Assembly: GCA_017992055.1 (NCBI GenBank) | Contig: JAGOPK010000004.1 | Location: forward strand, 1-64,000 | Origin: Burkholderiaceae bacterium | GTDB lineage: Bacteria > Pseudomonadota > Gammaproteobacteria > Burkholderiales > Burkholderiaceae_C | Reading direction: 5' to 3' | Length of the DNA stretch: 64,000 bases | In this document: piece after piece, positions 40,189-50,188 of the stretch | Numbering within the stretch: the stretch's first letter is position 1 | How the letters are laid out: each line of letters opens with the position of its first letter | The notes under the pieces: model-generated | The model's input: only the letters and a program-made list of their open reading frames with translations | What the model was told of the DNA's origin: nothing | Databases searched by the model: none | Translations under genes and position numbers: made by a program

Positions 40189-40704
40189 ATGTCCAGCGCC
40201 CATCCCCCATCCACCGCCGACCGTCCACGCGGCTGCAGCAATCTACGGCTGCGTCGTGCCGATCGCCTGGTCAGCCGCTTCTACGACGGTGTGATCGCCC
40301 CGCGCACCGGCTTGAAGACCTCCCAGTACTCGCTGCTCAGCCATGTGGCCACGCTGTCGCCGGTGCGGCCGGCCGACCTGGCCCAGCAGATGGGCCTGGA
40401 CCCGTCGACGCTGACGCGCAACCTGCAGCCGCTGGTGGCCGCCGGCTGGGTGCAGGTCGGGCCGGGCACCGATGGCCGCTCGCGCGAGGTGCTGATCACC
40501 GAAGCCGGCCAGGCCAAGCGGGCCGATGCCCAGCAGGCCTGGAAGCTGGCCCAGCAGGCCTTCAACCAGCGTGTTGGCGAGCAGCGCGTGGCCCAGCTGC
40601 ACCAGCTGCTGGACGAATGCCTGGCCCTACTGGCACAGCCCGGGACGGGGGCCGGCGCAACCGCCCAAGACCACAGCCCCGCCGAGGAGCAGCTCGATGA
40701 CTGA
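40189..40704 (+). CDS. MarR family transcriptional regulator
   Basis: 171 residues. wHTH core at ~45-115 with PADLAQQMGLDPSTLTRNLQPLVAAGWV and the wing TDGRSREVLI. ATG 40189 lies directly after the palindromic operators; the long in-frame extension upstream runs through the divergent promoter and is not coding. Its last 8 bp overlap the MFS gene start, so regulator and transporter are coupled. Confidence 0.92.
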   Translation: MSSAHPPSTADRPRGCSNLRLRRADRLVSRFYDGVIAPRTGLKTSQYSLLSHVATLSPVRPADLAQQMGLDPSTLTRNLQPLVAAGWVQVGPGTDGRSREVLITEAGQAKRADAQQAWKLAQQAFNQRVGEQRVAQLHQLLDECLALLAQPGTGAGATAQDHSPAEEQLDD

Positions 40705-41962
40705 GATCACCCAGCCACGCCGCCGTGCGGCGGCACCGACCCTGTTCTGGGTGCTGCTGGCCGCCGCCGGCACCTTCGCGCTGACCATGGGGGCGCGCCA
40801 GTCCATGGGCCTGTTCCTCGGCGCCATCAACAGCCACACCGGCCTGGGCCTGGCAAGCATCAGCCTGGCCTTTGCCTTCGGCCAGCTCTGGTGGGGCCTG
40901 ACCCAGCCTTTTGCCGGCCTGGTGGCCGACCGCGTCGGGCCGGGCCGGGTGCTGGTGGCCGGCGTGCTGCTGGTGGCCCTGGGCACGGCATTGATCCCGC
41001 TGGCGCACAGCACCCTGGGCCTGGTGCTGGCCATCGGCGTGCTGGCCGCCGGCGGCGCCGGCATGGCCGGGCCCTCGGTGCTGATGGCCGCCACCACCCG
41101 CCTGGTGGCACCCGAGCGCCGCGGCCTGGCCACTGGCATCGTCAATGCCGGTGGCTCGTTCGGGCAGTTCGTGTTTGCCCCCATCGCCCAGGGCCTGACC
41201 GCCGCCGCCGGCTGGGCCGTGGCCCTGCAGACCCTGGCCGGACTGACCCTGCTGGCCCTGCCCGCGGCCTGGGTGCTGCGTGGCCGGAAGGCGACCCCCA
41301 CCACCGGCCAGGCCAGCACCGCAGCACCTACCGCAGCGGCCGAAACCAGCCGCCAGGCGCTGCGCCGCGCACTGGCCGACCCCAGCTACCGGCTGCTGGC
41401 GGCCGGCTTCTTCGTCTGCGGCTTCCACGTGGCCTTCCTGGCCACCCACCTGCCGGGCGTGGTGGCCGCCTGCGGGCTGTCTCCCGCCCTCGGCGCCTGG
41501 GCCCTGGCCATCATCGGCCTGTTCAACATCGTCGGCAGCATCGCCATCGGCTGGGCCATCGGCCATGGCAATGGCCGGTGGCCGATGAAGCGCCTGCTGT
41601 CGCTGATCTATGCCACACGCGGTGTGGCCGTGCTGCTGTTTGTGCTGGCGCCGAAGACGCCGCTGGTGCTGCTGCTGTTTGCCGCGGTGATGGGTGTGAC
41701 CTTCTTGTCCACGGTGCCGCCCACCGCCGGCCTGGTGGCCCGCTTCTTCGGCCCGGCGCACATGGGCCTGCTGTTCGGTCTGGTGATGGTCTCGCACCAG
41801 CTGGGCGGCTTCCTCGGCGCCTGGCTGGGTGGCAAGGCCTTCGAGGCCAGCGGTCACTACGACTGGATGTGGTGGGCCGACATCGCGCTGGCCGCCGCCG
41901 CCGCCTTGCTGCACCTGCCGATCCGCGAGCCGAGGCCGGCGGCCAGCCTGCAGCCGGCCTGA
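40697..41962 (+). CDS. MFS transporter
   Basis: 421 residues, 12 predicted membrane helices. The MFS motif-A-like loop between helices 2 and 3 is AGLVADRVGPGRVL, and the middle hydrophilic loop is at ~190-215 (ATPTTGQASTAAPT). It resembles monocarboxylate/oxalate-type or YbfB-like carriers. Coupled to the upstream MarR gene, which probably represses it and the divergent thioesterase together: a small transport-plus-thioester module. Substrate unknown. Confidence 0.9.
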   Translation: MTEITQPRRRAAAPTLFWVLLAAAGTFALTMGARQSMGLFLGAINSHTGLGLASISLAFAFGQLWWGLTQPFAGLVADRVGPGRVLVAGVLLVALGTALIPLAHSTLGLVLAIGVLAAGGAGMAGPSVLMAATTRLVAPERRGLATGIVNAGGSFGQFVFAPIAQGLTAAAGWAVALQTLAGLTLLALPAAWVLRGRKATPTTGQASTAAPTAAAETSRQALRRALADPSYRLLAAGFFVCGFHVAFLATHLPGVVAACGLSPALGAWALAIIGLFNIVGSIAIGWAIGHGNGRWPMKRLLSLIYATRGVAVLLFVLAPKTPLVLLLFAAVMGVTFLSTVPPTAGLVARFFGPAHMGLLFGLVMVSHQLGGFLGAWLGGKAFEASGHYDWMWWADIALAAAAALLHLPIREPRPAASLQPA

Positions 41963-41984
41963 AGGGTTTGGGCGCTTGCGTGCC

Positions 41985-44783
41985 TCAGGCTGCCAGCACC
42001 GCTGGCGCCGCCTCTGACTGGCCCAGGCACCAGGCGCGCAGCGCCGCATCGTCCAGGGGGCGCGCAAACAGGTAGCCCTGGCCGCGGTCGCAGGCCAGGC
42101 GCGTCATCAGCGCGGCCTGGCCCGTGGTCTCGATGCCCTCGGCCACGGTATCCATGCCCAGGGTCTGGGCCACGCGGATGGTGGCCTCGATCAGCACGCG
42201 GTGGTAGTCGCTGGTCTCGGCATGGGAGACGAAGGACCGGTCGACCTTGACCGTGTCCACCGGCAGCAGGTGCAGGCAAGCCAGCGACGAATAACCGGTG
42301 CCGAAGTCGTCCAGCGCAATGCGGACGCCCAGGGCCTTCAGCTCGCGCAGCCGGGCCCGCGCCGCATCGTCCTGTGCCGCCAGGCTTTCGGTCACCTCCA
42401 GCTGCAGCGACGCTGCCGGGATGCCGGTGTCGCGCAGGCAGCGCTGCACATCGGCGATCAGCCCCGGCGCACGCAACTGCATTGGACTGAGGTTCACCGC
42501 CAGCGAGGCCGGCGCGGCCGCGCCGAGGTCGCGCTGCCAGGCCATGAAGTCAGCGCAGGCGCTGCGCAGCACCAGCTGACCCAGCTCGGAGATCAGGCCC
42601 GACTCCTCGGCCACCGGGATGAAGTCGGCCGGCGACACCAGGCCGCGCAGCGGATGGCGCCAGCGCACCAGGGCCTCGACGCCGGTGCGGGCCTGCCCGT
42701 GCAGCGGCACCACCGGCTGGTAGACGACGAACAGCTCGTCGCGCTCCAGCGCCAGGCGCAGCTCGCTCTCGATGGCCAGCCCGCGCGCCACGCGCTCGTG
42801 CATGCCGGGGTCGAACACCACCCAGCGCCCCAGGCCACCGCGCTTGGCCTCGTACATCGCGGTGTCGGCGTCGCGCATCACGGTGTGGGCGTCGTTGGCC
42901 GCCAGCTCCGAGGTGACGATGCCGATGCTGGCCGACGAATGCACCACATGGCTGCCAATCTGGTACGGCGCGGCCAGCACGTCCAGCAGCCGCCTGGCCA
43001 CGGCCACCGCCTCGTCGCGGCCGCTCACGCCATCGAGCACGACCACGAACTCGTCGCCGCCGATGCGGCCGGCGGTGTGGATGCGGCCGGCCGAGGCACT
43101 GATCAGATCGCGCGCCCGCAGCGCACCACGCAGGCGCTGGGCGATCTGGCGCAGCAGCTCGTCGCCGGCGGCATGGCCCAGCGTATCGTTGACCTGCTTG
43201 AAGCGGTCGAAGTCCATGAACAGCACCGCATAGCCGTAGCCCGGCTGGGCGGCGGCGCGGTTGATGACCTGCTGCACCTGGTCGAATACCGCGGCGCGGT
43301 TGGGCATCTGCGTCAGGCCGTCGGTGCGCGCCGCGTGGCGCAGCATGGCCTGCATCTGCATCTGCTCGGTCAGGTCGATGTGGATGCCGGCCATGCGCAG
43401 CGCACGCTGGCCGGACTCGTCGCGCTCGGTGACCACGGCGCAGCTTTGCACCACCGCCCAGTCGCCGTCGGGACGCTTGAAGCGCAGCTCGACGCGGCAG
43501 GGCAGGGCCGGGTCGGCCAGGTGGGCGCGCACGGCCTGGCGCATCTGCACCCGGTCCTCGGGGTGCACCAGGGCCAGCCAGCTGCGCAGGCTGCCGTCGA
43601 AATCGGCCCGGCGCCAGCCCAGCATGGCCAGCACGCGGTCGTTGCACTCGACCACGCCGCTGCGGAAGTCGCATTGCCAGGTGCCCAGGCCAGCGGCCTC
43701 GACGGTGTGGCTGAGCAGGGCGGCGGTCTCCTGGCGGTGCAGCTGCTCGGTGCGGTCGGCGATGGTGGCGATGAAGCCGCCCATGCCCAGGCCCTGGCGC
43801 CGGCGCTGCCGACCCGCACGGCCGGGGACAGGGGCCTCGTGCACCGGCTGCACCTCCAGCTCCAGGCCGCGCTGGCGGCCGTCGCGCGCCGCCCAGTGCA
43901 GCTGCACCAGCGCATGGTGGCGGCCGGCCAGGGCCAGCTCCACCGTGGTCACGGCCGAGGGGTCGGCGCCGACGCGGCGCAGCAGATCGGCCAGCGACCG
44001 GCCGGCCAGGCCATCGCCGAACAACGGCCCGGTGGCCTCGTTGGCCCAGGCGACGCGCCCCTGCGCATCCAGCACCAGCATGCCATTGCTGCTGCGCCGC
44101 GCCACCAGGGCCAGGCGCTCCAGCTCGCCGGCCTGCTCGGCCAGGCGGCGGTGCTGGCGGGCCACGGCACGCGCCGTGGGCTCGCCGATCAGCAGGGCCA
44201 GGACCAGCAGCAGGGCCACGCTGGCGATGCCGGCCGACCGCAGCTCATCCAGCGCACGGCCGCGGCGGCGCTCGGCCACCGCCGACGAATGGCTGGCCAG
44301 CGCCGCCGCGGCCTGGGCCGCCGGCGCCACCAGGTTCTGCAGATCCTCGACCGCGCGTTCCAGGCGCGGGCCGCCACCGGCCGCATGGGCATTGAGCACG
44401 GCCTCGGCGCGGTACCACAGGCGCTCGCGCGTGTCCTGCCACAGCTGCAGCGCCAGGTCGAGGGCCGCGGCCGATTCCACATCCACTGCGGCCTGGGTGC
44501 CGACCAGCTGGTCCAACAGCAGGGCCTCGGCCTGCGAACGGCCCAGGATCTCGGACAGGCGGTTGACGCCGCCCGAGCCGGACTGCTGCAGCGCCTGGGC
44601 GCCGGAGGCCAGGGTCTGGCCCAGGGCATTGACCGACAGTGCCAGCTCATGCACCCGGCCGTCCAGCAGGCGCTGGGCCTCCAGTTCATGAAAGCGCCAG
44701 ACCTGCCAGGTCGACGCCAGCCCGACCACGCCCAGCATCGCCAACACCGCCAGGCGCAGGCGCAGCTGGGGGGACAGCTCCAT
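41985..44783 (-). CDS. PAS-GGDEF-EAL cyclic-di-GMP protein
   Basis: About 932 residues. Transmembrane helix at the N-terminus (LAVLAMLGVVGLAST), a periplasmic helical region, a second helix (VALLLVLALLIG), a PAS domain (GMLVLDAQGRVAWANEAT), and a second PAS/PAC (GTWQCDFRSGVVECNDRVLAMLG). A GGDEF domain with intact RIGGDEF and an EAL domain with VEALVRW and DDFGTGYSSL follow. Both catalytic signatures are intact, so either diguanylate cyclase or phosphodiesterase activity is possible. ATG 44783 chosen; an upstream ATG at 44840 is possible. Confidence 0.9.
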   Translation of the reverse strand: MELSPQLRLRLAVLAMLGVVGLASTWQVWRFHELEAQRLLDGRVHELALSVNALGQTLASGAQALQQSGSGGVNRLSEILGRSQAEALLLDQLVGTQAAVDVESAAALDLALQLWQDTRERLWYRAEAVLNAHAAGGGPRLERAVEDLQNLVAPAAQAAAALASHSSAVAERRRGRALDELRSAGIASVALLLVLALLIGEPTARAVARQHRRLAEQAGELERLALVARRSSNGMLVLDAQGRVAWANEATGPLFGDGLAGRSLADLLRRVGADPSAVTTVELALAGRHHALVQLHWAARDGRQRGLELEVQPVHEAPVPGRAGRQRRRQGLGMGGFIATIADRTEQLHRQETAALLSHTVEAAGLGTWQCDFRSGVVECNDRVLAMLGWRRADFDGSLRSWLALVHPEDRVQMRQAVRAHLADPALPCRVELRFKRPDGDWAVVQSCAVVTERDESGQRALRMAGIHIDLTEQMQMQAMLRHAARTDGLTQMPNRAAVFDQVQQVINRAAAQPGYGYAVLFMDFDRFKQVNDTLGHAAGDELLRQIAQRLRGALRARDLISASAGRIHTAGRIGGDEFVVVLDGVSGRDEAVAVARRLLDVLAAPYQIGSHVVHSSASIGIVTSELAANDAHTVMRDADTAMYEAKRGGLGRWVVFDPGMHERVARGLAIESELRLALERDELFVVYQPVVPLHGQARTGVEALVRWRHPLRGLVSPADFIPVAEESGLISELGQLVLRSACADFMAWQRDLGAAAPASLAVNLSPMQLRAPGLIADVQRCLRDTGIPAASLQLEVTESLAAQDDAARARLRELKALGVRIALDDFGTGYSSLACLHLLPVDTVKVDRSFVSHAETSDYHRVLIEATIRVAQTLGMDTVAEGIETTGQAALMTRLACDRGQGYLFARPLDDAALRAWCLGQSEAAPAVLAA

Positions 44784-45018
44784 GCCCGCGCCACCCGCGG
44801 CCCGAAGCAGGGCCCAGGCGCCAGACCAGCGGCGGACCATCAGCAGGGGCAGGCGAAGGCTTCGGTACAAGCAGGACTCCGGATCGGTGCGCACGACCCG
44901 CCCGCGGCGGACGGATACGGCTGCGCGCCTTCCGGTATCGGCCCCGGCCAGCAAAACTTGACCGTTACCGGTGCATGCCGGCCCGTGCCCGCCTGCACGG
45001 CCGGCCAAACGCCCCAGA

Positions 45019-46626
45019 TCAGTGCGACGGCGCCGGCACGCTGAAGCGTTTGGTCACGTCGCCCTTGGCATTGGTGCTTTCCAGGTGCACGCCAAAGCCC
45101 CACAACCGGGCCGCGTGCTTGAGCACCTCGGCCGCGCTGTCGTCCAGCGGGCGGTCCTTGTGCTGGAAGTGGCGCAGCGTCAGCGCCCGGTCGCCACGCA
45201 GGTTGACGTTCCAGACCTGGATGTTGGGCTCGCGCGAGCCCAGGTCGTACTGGTGCGACAGCATCTCGCGAACCTGGCGGTAGCCGGTCTCGTCGTGGAT
45301 GGCGCTGACCTCCAGCTCGCTGGCCTTCTCGTCGTCGGTGATGGCGAACAGGCGGAAGTCGCGCATCAGCTTGGGGCTGAGGAACTGGCCGACGAAGCTC
45401 TCGTCCTTGTAGTTGCGCATCGCATGGTCCAGCGTCGGCACCCAGTCGGCACCGGCGATGTCGGGAAACCAGGCGCGGTCTTCGTCGGTGGGGTTCTCGC
45501 AGATGCGCTTGATGTCGTTGTACATCGCAAAGCCCAGCGCATAGGGGTTGAGCCCGGAGTAGCCGCGGTCGCCGACACGCGGCTGGTAGACCACGTTGGT
45601 GTGGCTCTTCAGCCACTCGATCATCACGCCGTCGGTCAGGTAGCCGTCGTCGTACATCTGGTTCAGCAGCCGGTGGTGCCAGAACGTGGCCCAGCCTTCG
45701 TTCATCACCTGGCTCTGGCGCTGCGGATAGAAGTACTGGGCGATCTTGCGCACGATGCGCACCACCTCGCGCTGCCAGGGCTCGAGCAGCGGCGCGTTCT
45801 TCTCGATGAAGTACAGCAGGTTCTCCTGCGGCTCGGCCGGAAAGCGCCGCGCCTGCTCGGGGCCGTCGGCCTTGTCGGCACGCTTGGGCAGGGTGCGCCA
45901 CAGGTCGTTGATCTGCTGCTGGGCATGGGCCTCGCGCTGCTGGCGCTCGGCCAGCTCTTGCGCCAGCGTGCGCTTGCTGGGCCGGCGGTAGCGGTCGACG
46001 CCGTGGTTCTGCAGCGCATGGCAGGAGTCGAGGAACTCTTCCACCGTCTCCAGGCCGTGCTTCTCCTCGCAATCGGCGATGTAGTTCTTGGCGTAGACCA
46101 GGTAATCGATGATCGACGCCGCATCGGTCCACATGCGGAACAGGTAGTTGCCCTTGAAGAAGCTGTTGTGGCCATAGGCCGCATGGGCGATCACCAGGGC
46201 CTGCATCGCCATCGTGTTCTCCTCCATCAGGTAGCTGATGCAGGGGTTGCTGTTGATGACGATCTCGTAGGCCAGGCCCATGTGGCCGCGCTTGTAGTTC
46301 TTCTCGGTGGCGATGAACTCCTTGCCATAGCTCCAGTGGCGGTAGCCCACCGGCATGCCCACGCTGGCATAGGCGTCCATCATCTGCTCGGCGGTGATGA
46401 TCTCCAGCTGGTTGGGATAGGTGTCCAGGCCATAGCGCTCGGCCGTCTGGCGGATCACGTCGTGGTACTCGTGCACCAGCTCGAACGACCAGTCGCTGGG
46501 GCCGGGCAGGCGGCTGACCCGGCGGCTGCTGGGCAACGGGCCGCGCAGCGGGCGCAGCGGTGCGGCCAGGGCGGCCGGCGAGGCGATGGCCGCCAGATCG
46601 GGCAGGGCTTCGTGAGAATGGCTCAT
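45019..46626 (-). CDS. SpoVR family protein (YcgB-like)
   Basis: 535 residues. The SpoVR core starts with WSFELVHEYHDVIRQTAERYGLDTYPNQLE and includes HWSYGKEF, MGLAYEIVINSNP, HAAYGHNSFFKGNYLFR and NEGWATFWH. The protein is cytoplasmic and, in E. coli, linked to the PrkA pathway. ATG 46626 fits; the open frame upstream overlaps yeaH and is a shadow. Third gene of the prkA-yeaH-spoVR operon, 7 nt after yeaH. Confidence 0.94.
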   Translation of the reverse strand: MSHSHEALPDLAAIASPAALAAPLRPLRGPLPSSRRVSRLPGPSDWSFELVHEYHDVIRQTAERYGLDTYPNQLEIITAEQMMDAYASVGMPVGYRHWSYGKEFIATEKNYKRGHMGLAYEIVINSNPCISYLMEENTMAMQALVIAHAAYGHNSFFKGNYLFRMWTDAASIIDYLVYAKNYIADCEEKHGLETVEEFLDSCHALQNHGVDRYRRPSKRTLAQELAERQQREAHAQQQINDLWRTLPKRADKADGPEQARRFPAEPQENLLYFIEKNAPLLEPWQREVVRIVRKIAQYFYPQRQSQVMNEGWATFWHHRLLNQMYDDGYLTDGVMIEWLKSHTNVVYQPRVGDRGYSGLNPYALGFAMYNDIKRICENPTDEDRAWFPDIAGADWVPTLDHAMRNYKDESFVGQFLSPKLMRDFRLFAITDDEKASELEVSAIHDETGYRQVREMLSHQYDLGSREPNIQVWNVNLRGDRALTLRHFQHKDRPLDDSAAEVLKHAARLWGFGVHLESTNAKGDVTKRFSVPAPSH

Positions 46627-46633
46627 GGCTTGC

Positions 46634-47926
46634 TCACGCCGCCTGGGCGGCGCCCTCCTTCTTGAACAGGTCGCGGAACACCGGGTAGATCTGCGAGGCC
46701 TCCACCGCCTTGCGCATCGCAAAGTGAGGCTGGCTCTGCGCCAGCTGGCCATACTCTTCCCACAGGTTCTGCTCTTCCTCGGCCACCTGCACATAGGCGA
46801 AGTAGCGGCACAGCGGCAGGATCTTCTCGGCCAGCAGCTCGCGGCAGCGGCCTGAATCATGGTGCCAGTTGTCGCCATCGCTGGCCTGGGCGCCGTAGAT
46901 GTTCCATTCGGTCGGCGAATAGCGGGCGCGGATGATCTCCTCCATCAGCACCAGGGCCGAGCTGACCACGGTGCCCCCGGTCTCGCGGGCATGGAAGAAG
47001 TTCTCCTCGTCCACCTCCTGGGCCTGGGTGTGGTGGCGGATGAAGACGATCTCGATCTTCTCGTAGTGCCGGGTCAGGAACAGGTACAGCAGGATGAAGA
47101 AGCGCTTGCTCAGCTCCTTGCGCGACTCGTCCATCGAGCCCGAGACGTCCATCAGGCAGAACATCACCGCCTGGCTGGTGGGCACCGGCGTCTTCACCCG
47201 GCTGCGGAACTTCAGGTCGATGGGGTCGAGAAAGGGGATGCGCGCGATGCGCGCACGCAGCGCCTCCAGCTGCTCGAGCAGGGCCGGCAGCGCGGCCTTG
47301 GCCTGGGCATCGCCGCCGTCGGCCAGGGCCTGCTGGGCGGCGACCTGGTCCTCCAGCTCACGCAACTCGCCGCGCGCACCCATGCCGAGCGCGATGCGCC
47401 GGCCCAGCGCACCGCGCATCGAGCGCACCACATGCAGGTTGTTGGGCGTGCCGTCGCTGGTGTAGCCGGCGCGGTGGGTCTTGAACTCCGGCGTCTGGGC
47501 CAGCTGGGTGCGCACCAGGTGCGGCAGGGCCAGGTCCTCGAAGAAGACCTGCATGAACTCTTCCTTGCTCAGCGCGAAGGTGAAGTCGTCCTCGCCTTCA
47601 CCCTGGTCGCTGGCCTGGCCCTTGCCACTGCCGCCGCCCTGGCCACCCTGGGGCCGCTTGATGCGGTCGCCACGCACATAGTCCTGGTTGCCCGGGTGCA
47701 CGATCTCGCGCACGCCACCCGAGCCGTGGTGGAAGGCCGGCTCGGACAGGTCCTTCTTCGGGATGCGCACTTCCTCGCCACGCTCCAGGTCGCGGATGCC
47801 ACGGCCGTCCACCGCCCGCCGCACGGCCTCGCGCACCTGCTGCTTGTAGCGGCGCATGAAGCGCTCGCGGTTGCCGATGGACTTGTTCTTGCCCGCGAGT
47901 CGCCGGTCGATGATCTGCTGAAGCAT
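46634..47926 (-). CDS. yeaH: YeaH/YhbH family protein (DUF444)
   Basis: 430 residues, DUF444. Starts MLQQIIDRRLAGKNKSIGNRERF; a GEGEDDFTFALSKEEFMQVFFEDL region and a VWA-like MFCLMDVSGSMDESRKEL domain follow. The DxSxS metal-site motif is intact. Works with the PrkA kinase in stress/nitrogen-starvation response in enterobacteria. Cotranscribed with prkA (51-nt gap) and spoVR. Confidence 0.94.
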   Translation of the reverse strand: MLQQIIDRRLAGKNKSIGNRERFMRRYKQQVREAVRRAVDGRGIRDLERGEEVRIPKKDLSEPAFHHGSGGVREIVHPGNQDYVRGDRIKRPQGGQGGGSGKGQASDQGEGEDDFTFALSKEEFMQVFFEDLALPHLVRTQLAQTPEFKTHRAGYTSDGTPNNLHVVRSMRGALGRRIALGMGARGELRELEDQVAAQQALADGGDAQAKAALPALLEQLEALRARIARIPFLDPIDLKFRSRVKTPVPTSQAVMFCLMDVSGSMDESRKELSKRFFILLYLFLTRHYEKIEIVFIRHHTQAQEVDEENFFHARETGGTVVSSALVLMEEIIRARYSPTEWNIYGAQASDGDNWHHDSGRCRELLAEKILPLCRYFAYVQVAEEEQNLWEEYGQLAQSQPHFAMRKAVEASQIYPVFRDLFKKEGAAQAA

Positions 47927-47977
47927 CCGGATTCCCTGGAGTTTTGAAGGTCGGGCCCAACGACGGCCGTTGGTGGA

Positions 47978-49900
47978 TCAGCTGCTCTTGCGCACGCGCA
48001 GGTACCACTCGCACAACAGCCGCACCTGCTTGGCGGTGTAGCCCTTGGCCACCATGCGGTTGACGAAGTCCTCGTGCTTCTTGGCCTCGTCGGCGCTGGC
48101 CTTGGCATTGAAGCTGATCACCGGCAGCAGTTCCTCGGTGTTGGAGAACATCTTCTTCTCGATCACCGTGCGCAGCTTCTCGTAGCTGGTCCACACCGGG
48201 TTGCGGCCCTGGTTGTTGGCGCGGGCGCGCAGCACGAAGTTGACGATCTCGTTGCGGAAGTCCTTGGGATTGGCAATGCCGGCCGGCTTCTCGATCTTCT
48301 CCAGCTCGGCATTCAGCGCACCGCGGTCGAACACCTCGCCGGTGTCGGTGTCGCGGTACTCCTGGTCCTGAATCCAGTAGTCGGCATAGGTGACGTAGCG
48401 GTCGAAGATGTTCTGCCCGTACTCGGAATAGCTCTCCAGGTACGCGGTCTGGATCTCCTTGCCGATGAACTCGGCATAACGCGGGCTCAGCTGCTCCTTG
48501 ATGAAGGCGACGTACTTCTCCTCGATCTCCTTGGGGAACTGCTCGCGCTCGATCTGCTGCTCCAGCACATACATCAGGTGCACCGGGTTGGCGGCCACCT
48601 CCTGGCTGTCGAAGTTGAACACCTTGGACAGGATCTTGTAGGCAAAGCGCGTGCTGATGCCGCTCATGCCCTCGTCCACGCCGGCGTAGTCGCGGTACTC
48701 CTGGTAGCTCTTGGCGCGGGGGTCGGTGTCCTTCAGGTTCTCGCCGTCGTAGACCTGCATCTTGCTGAACAGGCTGGAGTTCTCCGGGTCCTTCAGCCGC
48801 GTCAGGATGGCGAACTGGCTCATCATCTTCAGCGTGCCGGGCGCGCACTTGGCTGCTCCCAGCGAGCTGCCCTTGACCAGCTTCTCGTAGATCTTGATCT
48901 CTTCGGACACGCGCAGGCAGTACGGTACCTTGACGATGTAGATGCGGTCCAGGAAGGCTTCGTTGTTCTTGTTGTTGCGGAAGGCCTTCCATTCGCTCTC
49001 GTTGCTGTGGGCCAGCACCACGCCGTCGAAGGGAATGGCGCCAAAGCCCTCGGTGCCCTTGAAGTTGCCTTCCTGGGTGGCCGTCAGCAGCGGATGCAGC
49101 ACCTTGATCGGCGCCTTGAACATTTCCACGAACTCCAGCAGGCCCTGGTTGGCCAGGCACAGGCCGCCCGAGTAGCTGTAGGCATCGGGGTCATCCTGGG
49201 CATAGGTCTCGAGCTTGCGGATGTCGACCTTGCCGACCAGGCTGGAGATGTCCTGGTTGTTCTCGTCGCCCGGCTCGGTCTTGGCAATGCCCACCTGCTT
49301 CAAGATGCTGGGATAGCGCTTGACGACACGGAAGCGGCGGATGTCGCCGCCATACTCCTCCAGCCGCTTCACCGCCCAGGGGCTCATGATGCGTTGCAGA
49401 TAGCGACGCGGGATGCCGAACTCCTGCTCCAGGATGGGACCATCCTCGGCGGCGTCGAACAGGCCCAGCGGCGACTCGTTGACCGGCGAGTCCTTGATGG
49501 CGTAGAACGGCACCTCCTGCATCAGCGCCTTCAGGCGCTCGGCGATGGAGCTCTTGCCACCGCCCACCGGGCCCAGCAGATACAGGATCTGCTTCTTCTC
49601 TTCCAGGCCCTGGGCGGCGTGGCGGAAGTAGCTGACCACCTGCTCGATGGCGTCTTCCATGCCATAGAACTCGGCAAAGGCCGGGTAGATCTTGATCAGC
49701 TTGTTGGCGAAGATGCGCGACAGCCGCGGATCGTTGCGGGTGTCCACCATCTGCGGCTCGCCGATGGCCTTGAGCATGCGCTCGGCGGCCGTGGCATAGG
49801 CCAGCGGGTTGCGCTTGCACTCAGCCAGATAGTCCTCGAGGGACATCTCTTCTTCACGGGTGCGCTCGTAGCGCGCGGCGAAACTGCTGATGACGTCCAT
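47978..49900 (-). CDS. prkA: PrkA family serine protein kinase (YeaG)
   Basis: 640 residues. AAA-like N-terminal domain with Walker A LLGPVGGGKSS and a C-terminal PrkA kinase domain (YVTYADYWIQDQEYRDTDTGE and following). AGGAGG at 49905-49910 precedes the ATG at 49900. First gene of the operon prkA-yeaH-spoVR, a widely conserved trio acting in stationary-phase and nutrient stress. Length is normal. Confidence 0.95.
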   Translation of the reverse strand: MDVISSFAARYERTREEEMSLEDYLAECKRNPLAYATAAERMLKAIGEPQMVDTRNDPRLSRIFANKLIKIYPAFAEFYGMEDAIEQVVSYFRHAAQGLEEKKQILYLLGPVGGGKSSIAERLKALMQEVPFYAIKDSPVNESPLGLFDAAEDGPILEQEFGIPRRYLQRIMSPWAVKRLEEYGGDIRRFRVVKRYPSILKQVGIAKTEPGDENNQDISSLVGKVDIRKLETYAQDDPDAYSYSGGLCLANQGLLEFVEMFKAPIKVLHPLLTATQEGNFKGTEGFGAIPFDGVVLAHSNESEWKAFRNNKNNEAFLDRIYIVKVPYCLRVSEEIKIYEKLVKGSSLGAAKCAPGTLKMMSQFAILTRLKDPENSSLFSKMQVYDGENLKDTDPRAKSYQEYRDYAGVDEGMSGISTRFAYKILSKVFNFDSQEVAANPVHLMYVLEQQIEREQFPKEIEEKYVAFIKEQLSPRYAEFIGKEIQTAYLESYSEYGQNIFDRYVTYADYWIQDQEYRDTDTGEVFDRGALNAELEKIEKPAGIANPKDFRNEIVNFVLRARANNQGRNPVWTSYEKLRTVIEKKMFSNTEELLPVISFNAKASADEAKKHEDFVNRMVAKGYTAKQVRLLCEWYLRVRKSS

Positions 49901-49920
49901 GCGACCTCCTGAGGGTGGGA

Positions 49921-50014
49921 CCGGTGGTGAGCCACCGGCAGCGCGTGAGCGTTGCCGCCGGCTTCGGGGAAGTTCTGATGACGTCCCGGCTTCACGGGCC
50001 CGGGCGCCATCAGA
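49921..50014. promoter_or_regulatory. prkA 5' leader with hairpins
   Basis: Minus-strand leader of prkA. A perfect hairpin CCGGTGG-TGAG-CCACCGG (49921-49938) lies just before the Shine-Dalgarno, and a longer stem (TCTGATG 49974-49980 with CATCAGA 50008-50014, enclosing GC-rich inner pairs) lies further upstream. They may affect translation or transcription of the stress operon. The rest of the gap to 50188 shows no gene and no clear promoter. Confidence 0.45.
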
Positions 50015-50188
50015 GCTTTCCGGTCATTCGGTTCAGGGTCTGCGTGTCTGAGCAGTGCCTCTAGCTTGGTGGTTTGTGTAGCGGACCAAAACAGCGATCA
50101 GCGCTGCCCTTGTCCTGTTGTTCATGCCATGTTGCGACGGATGAGCGGGATCAGCAAGAGCCGGACCACCCAACTGAGGCGTGAAGAT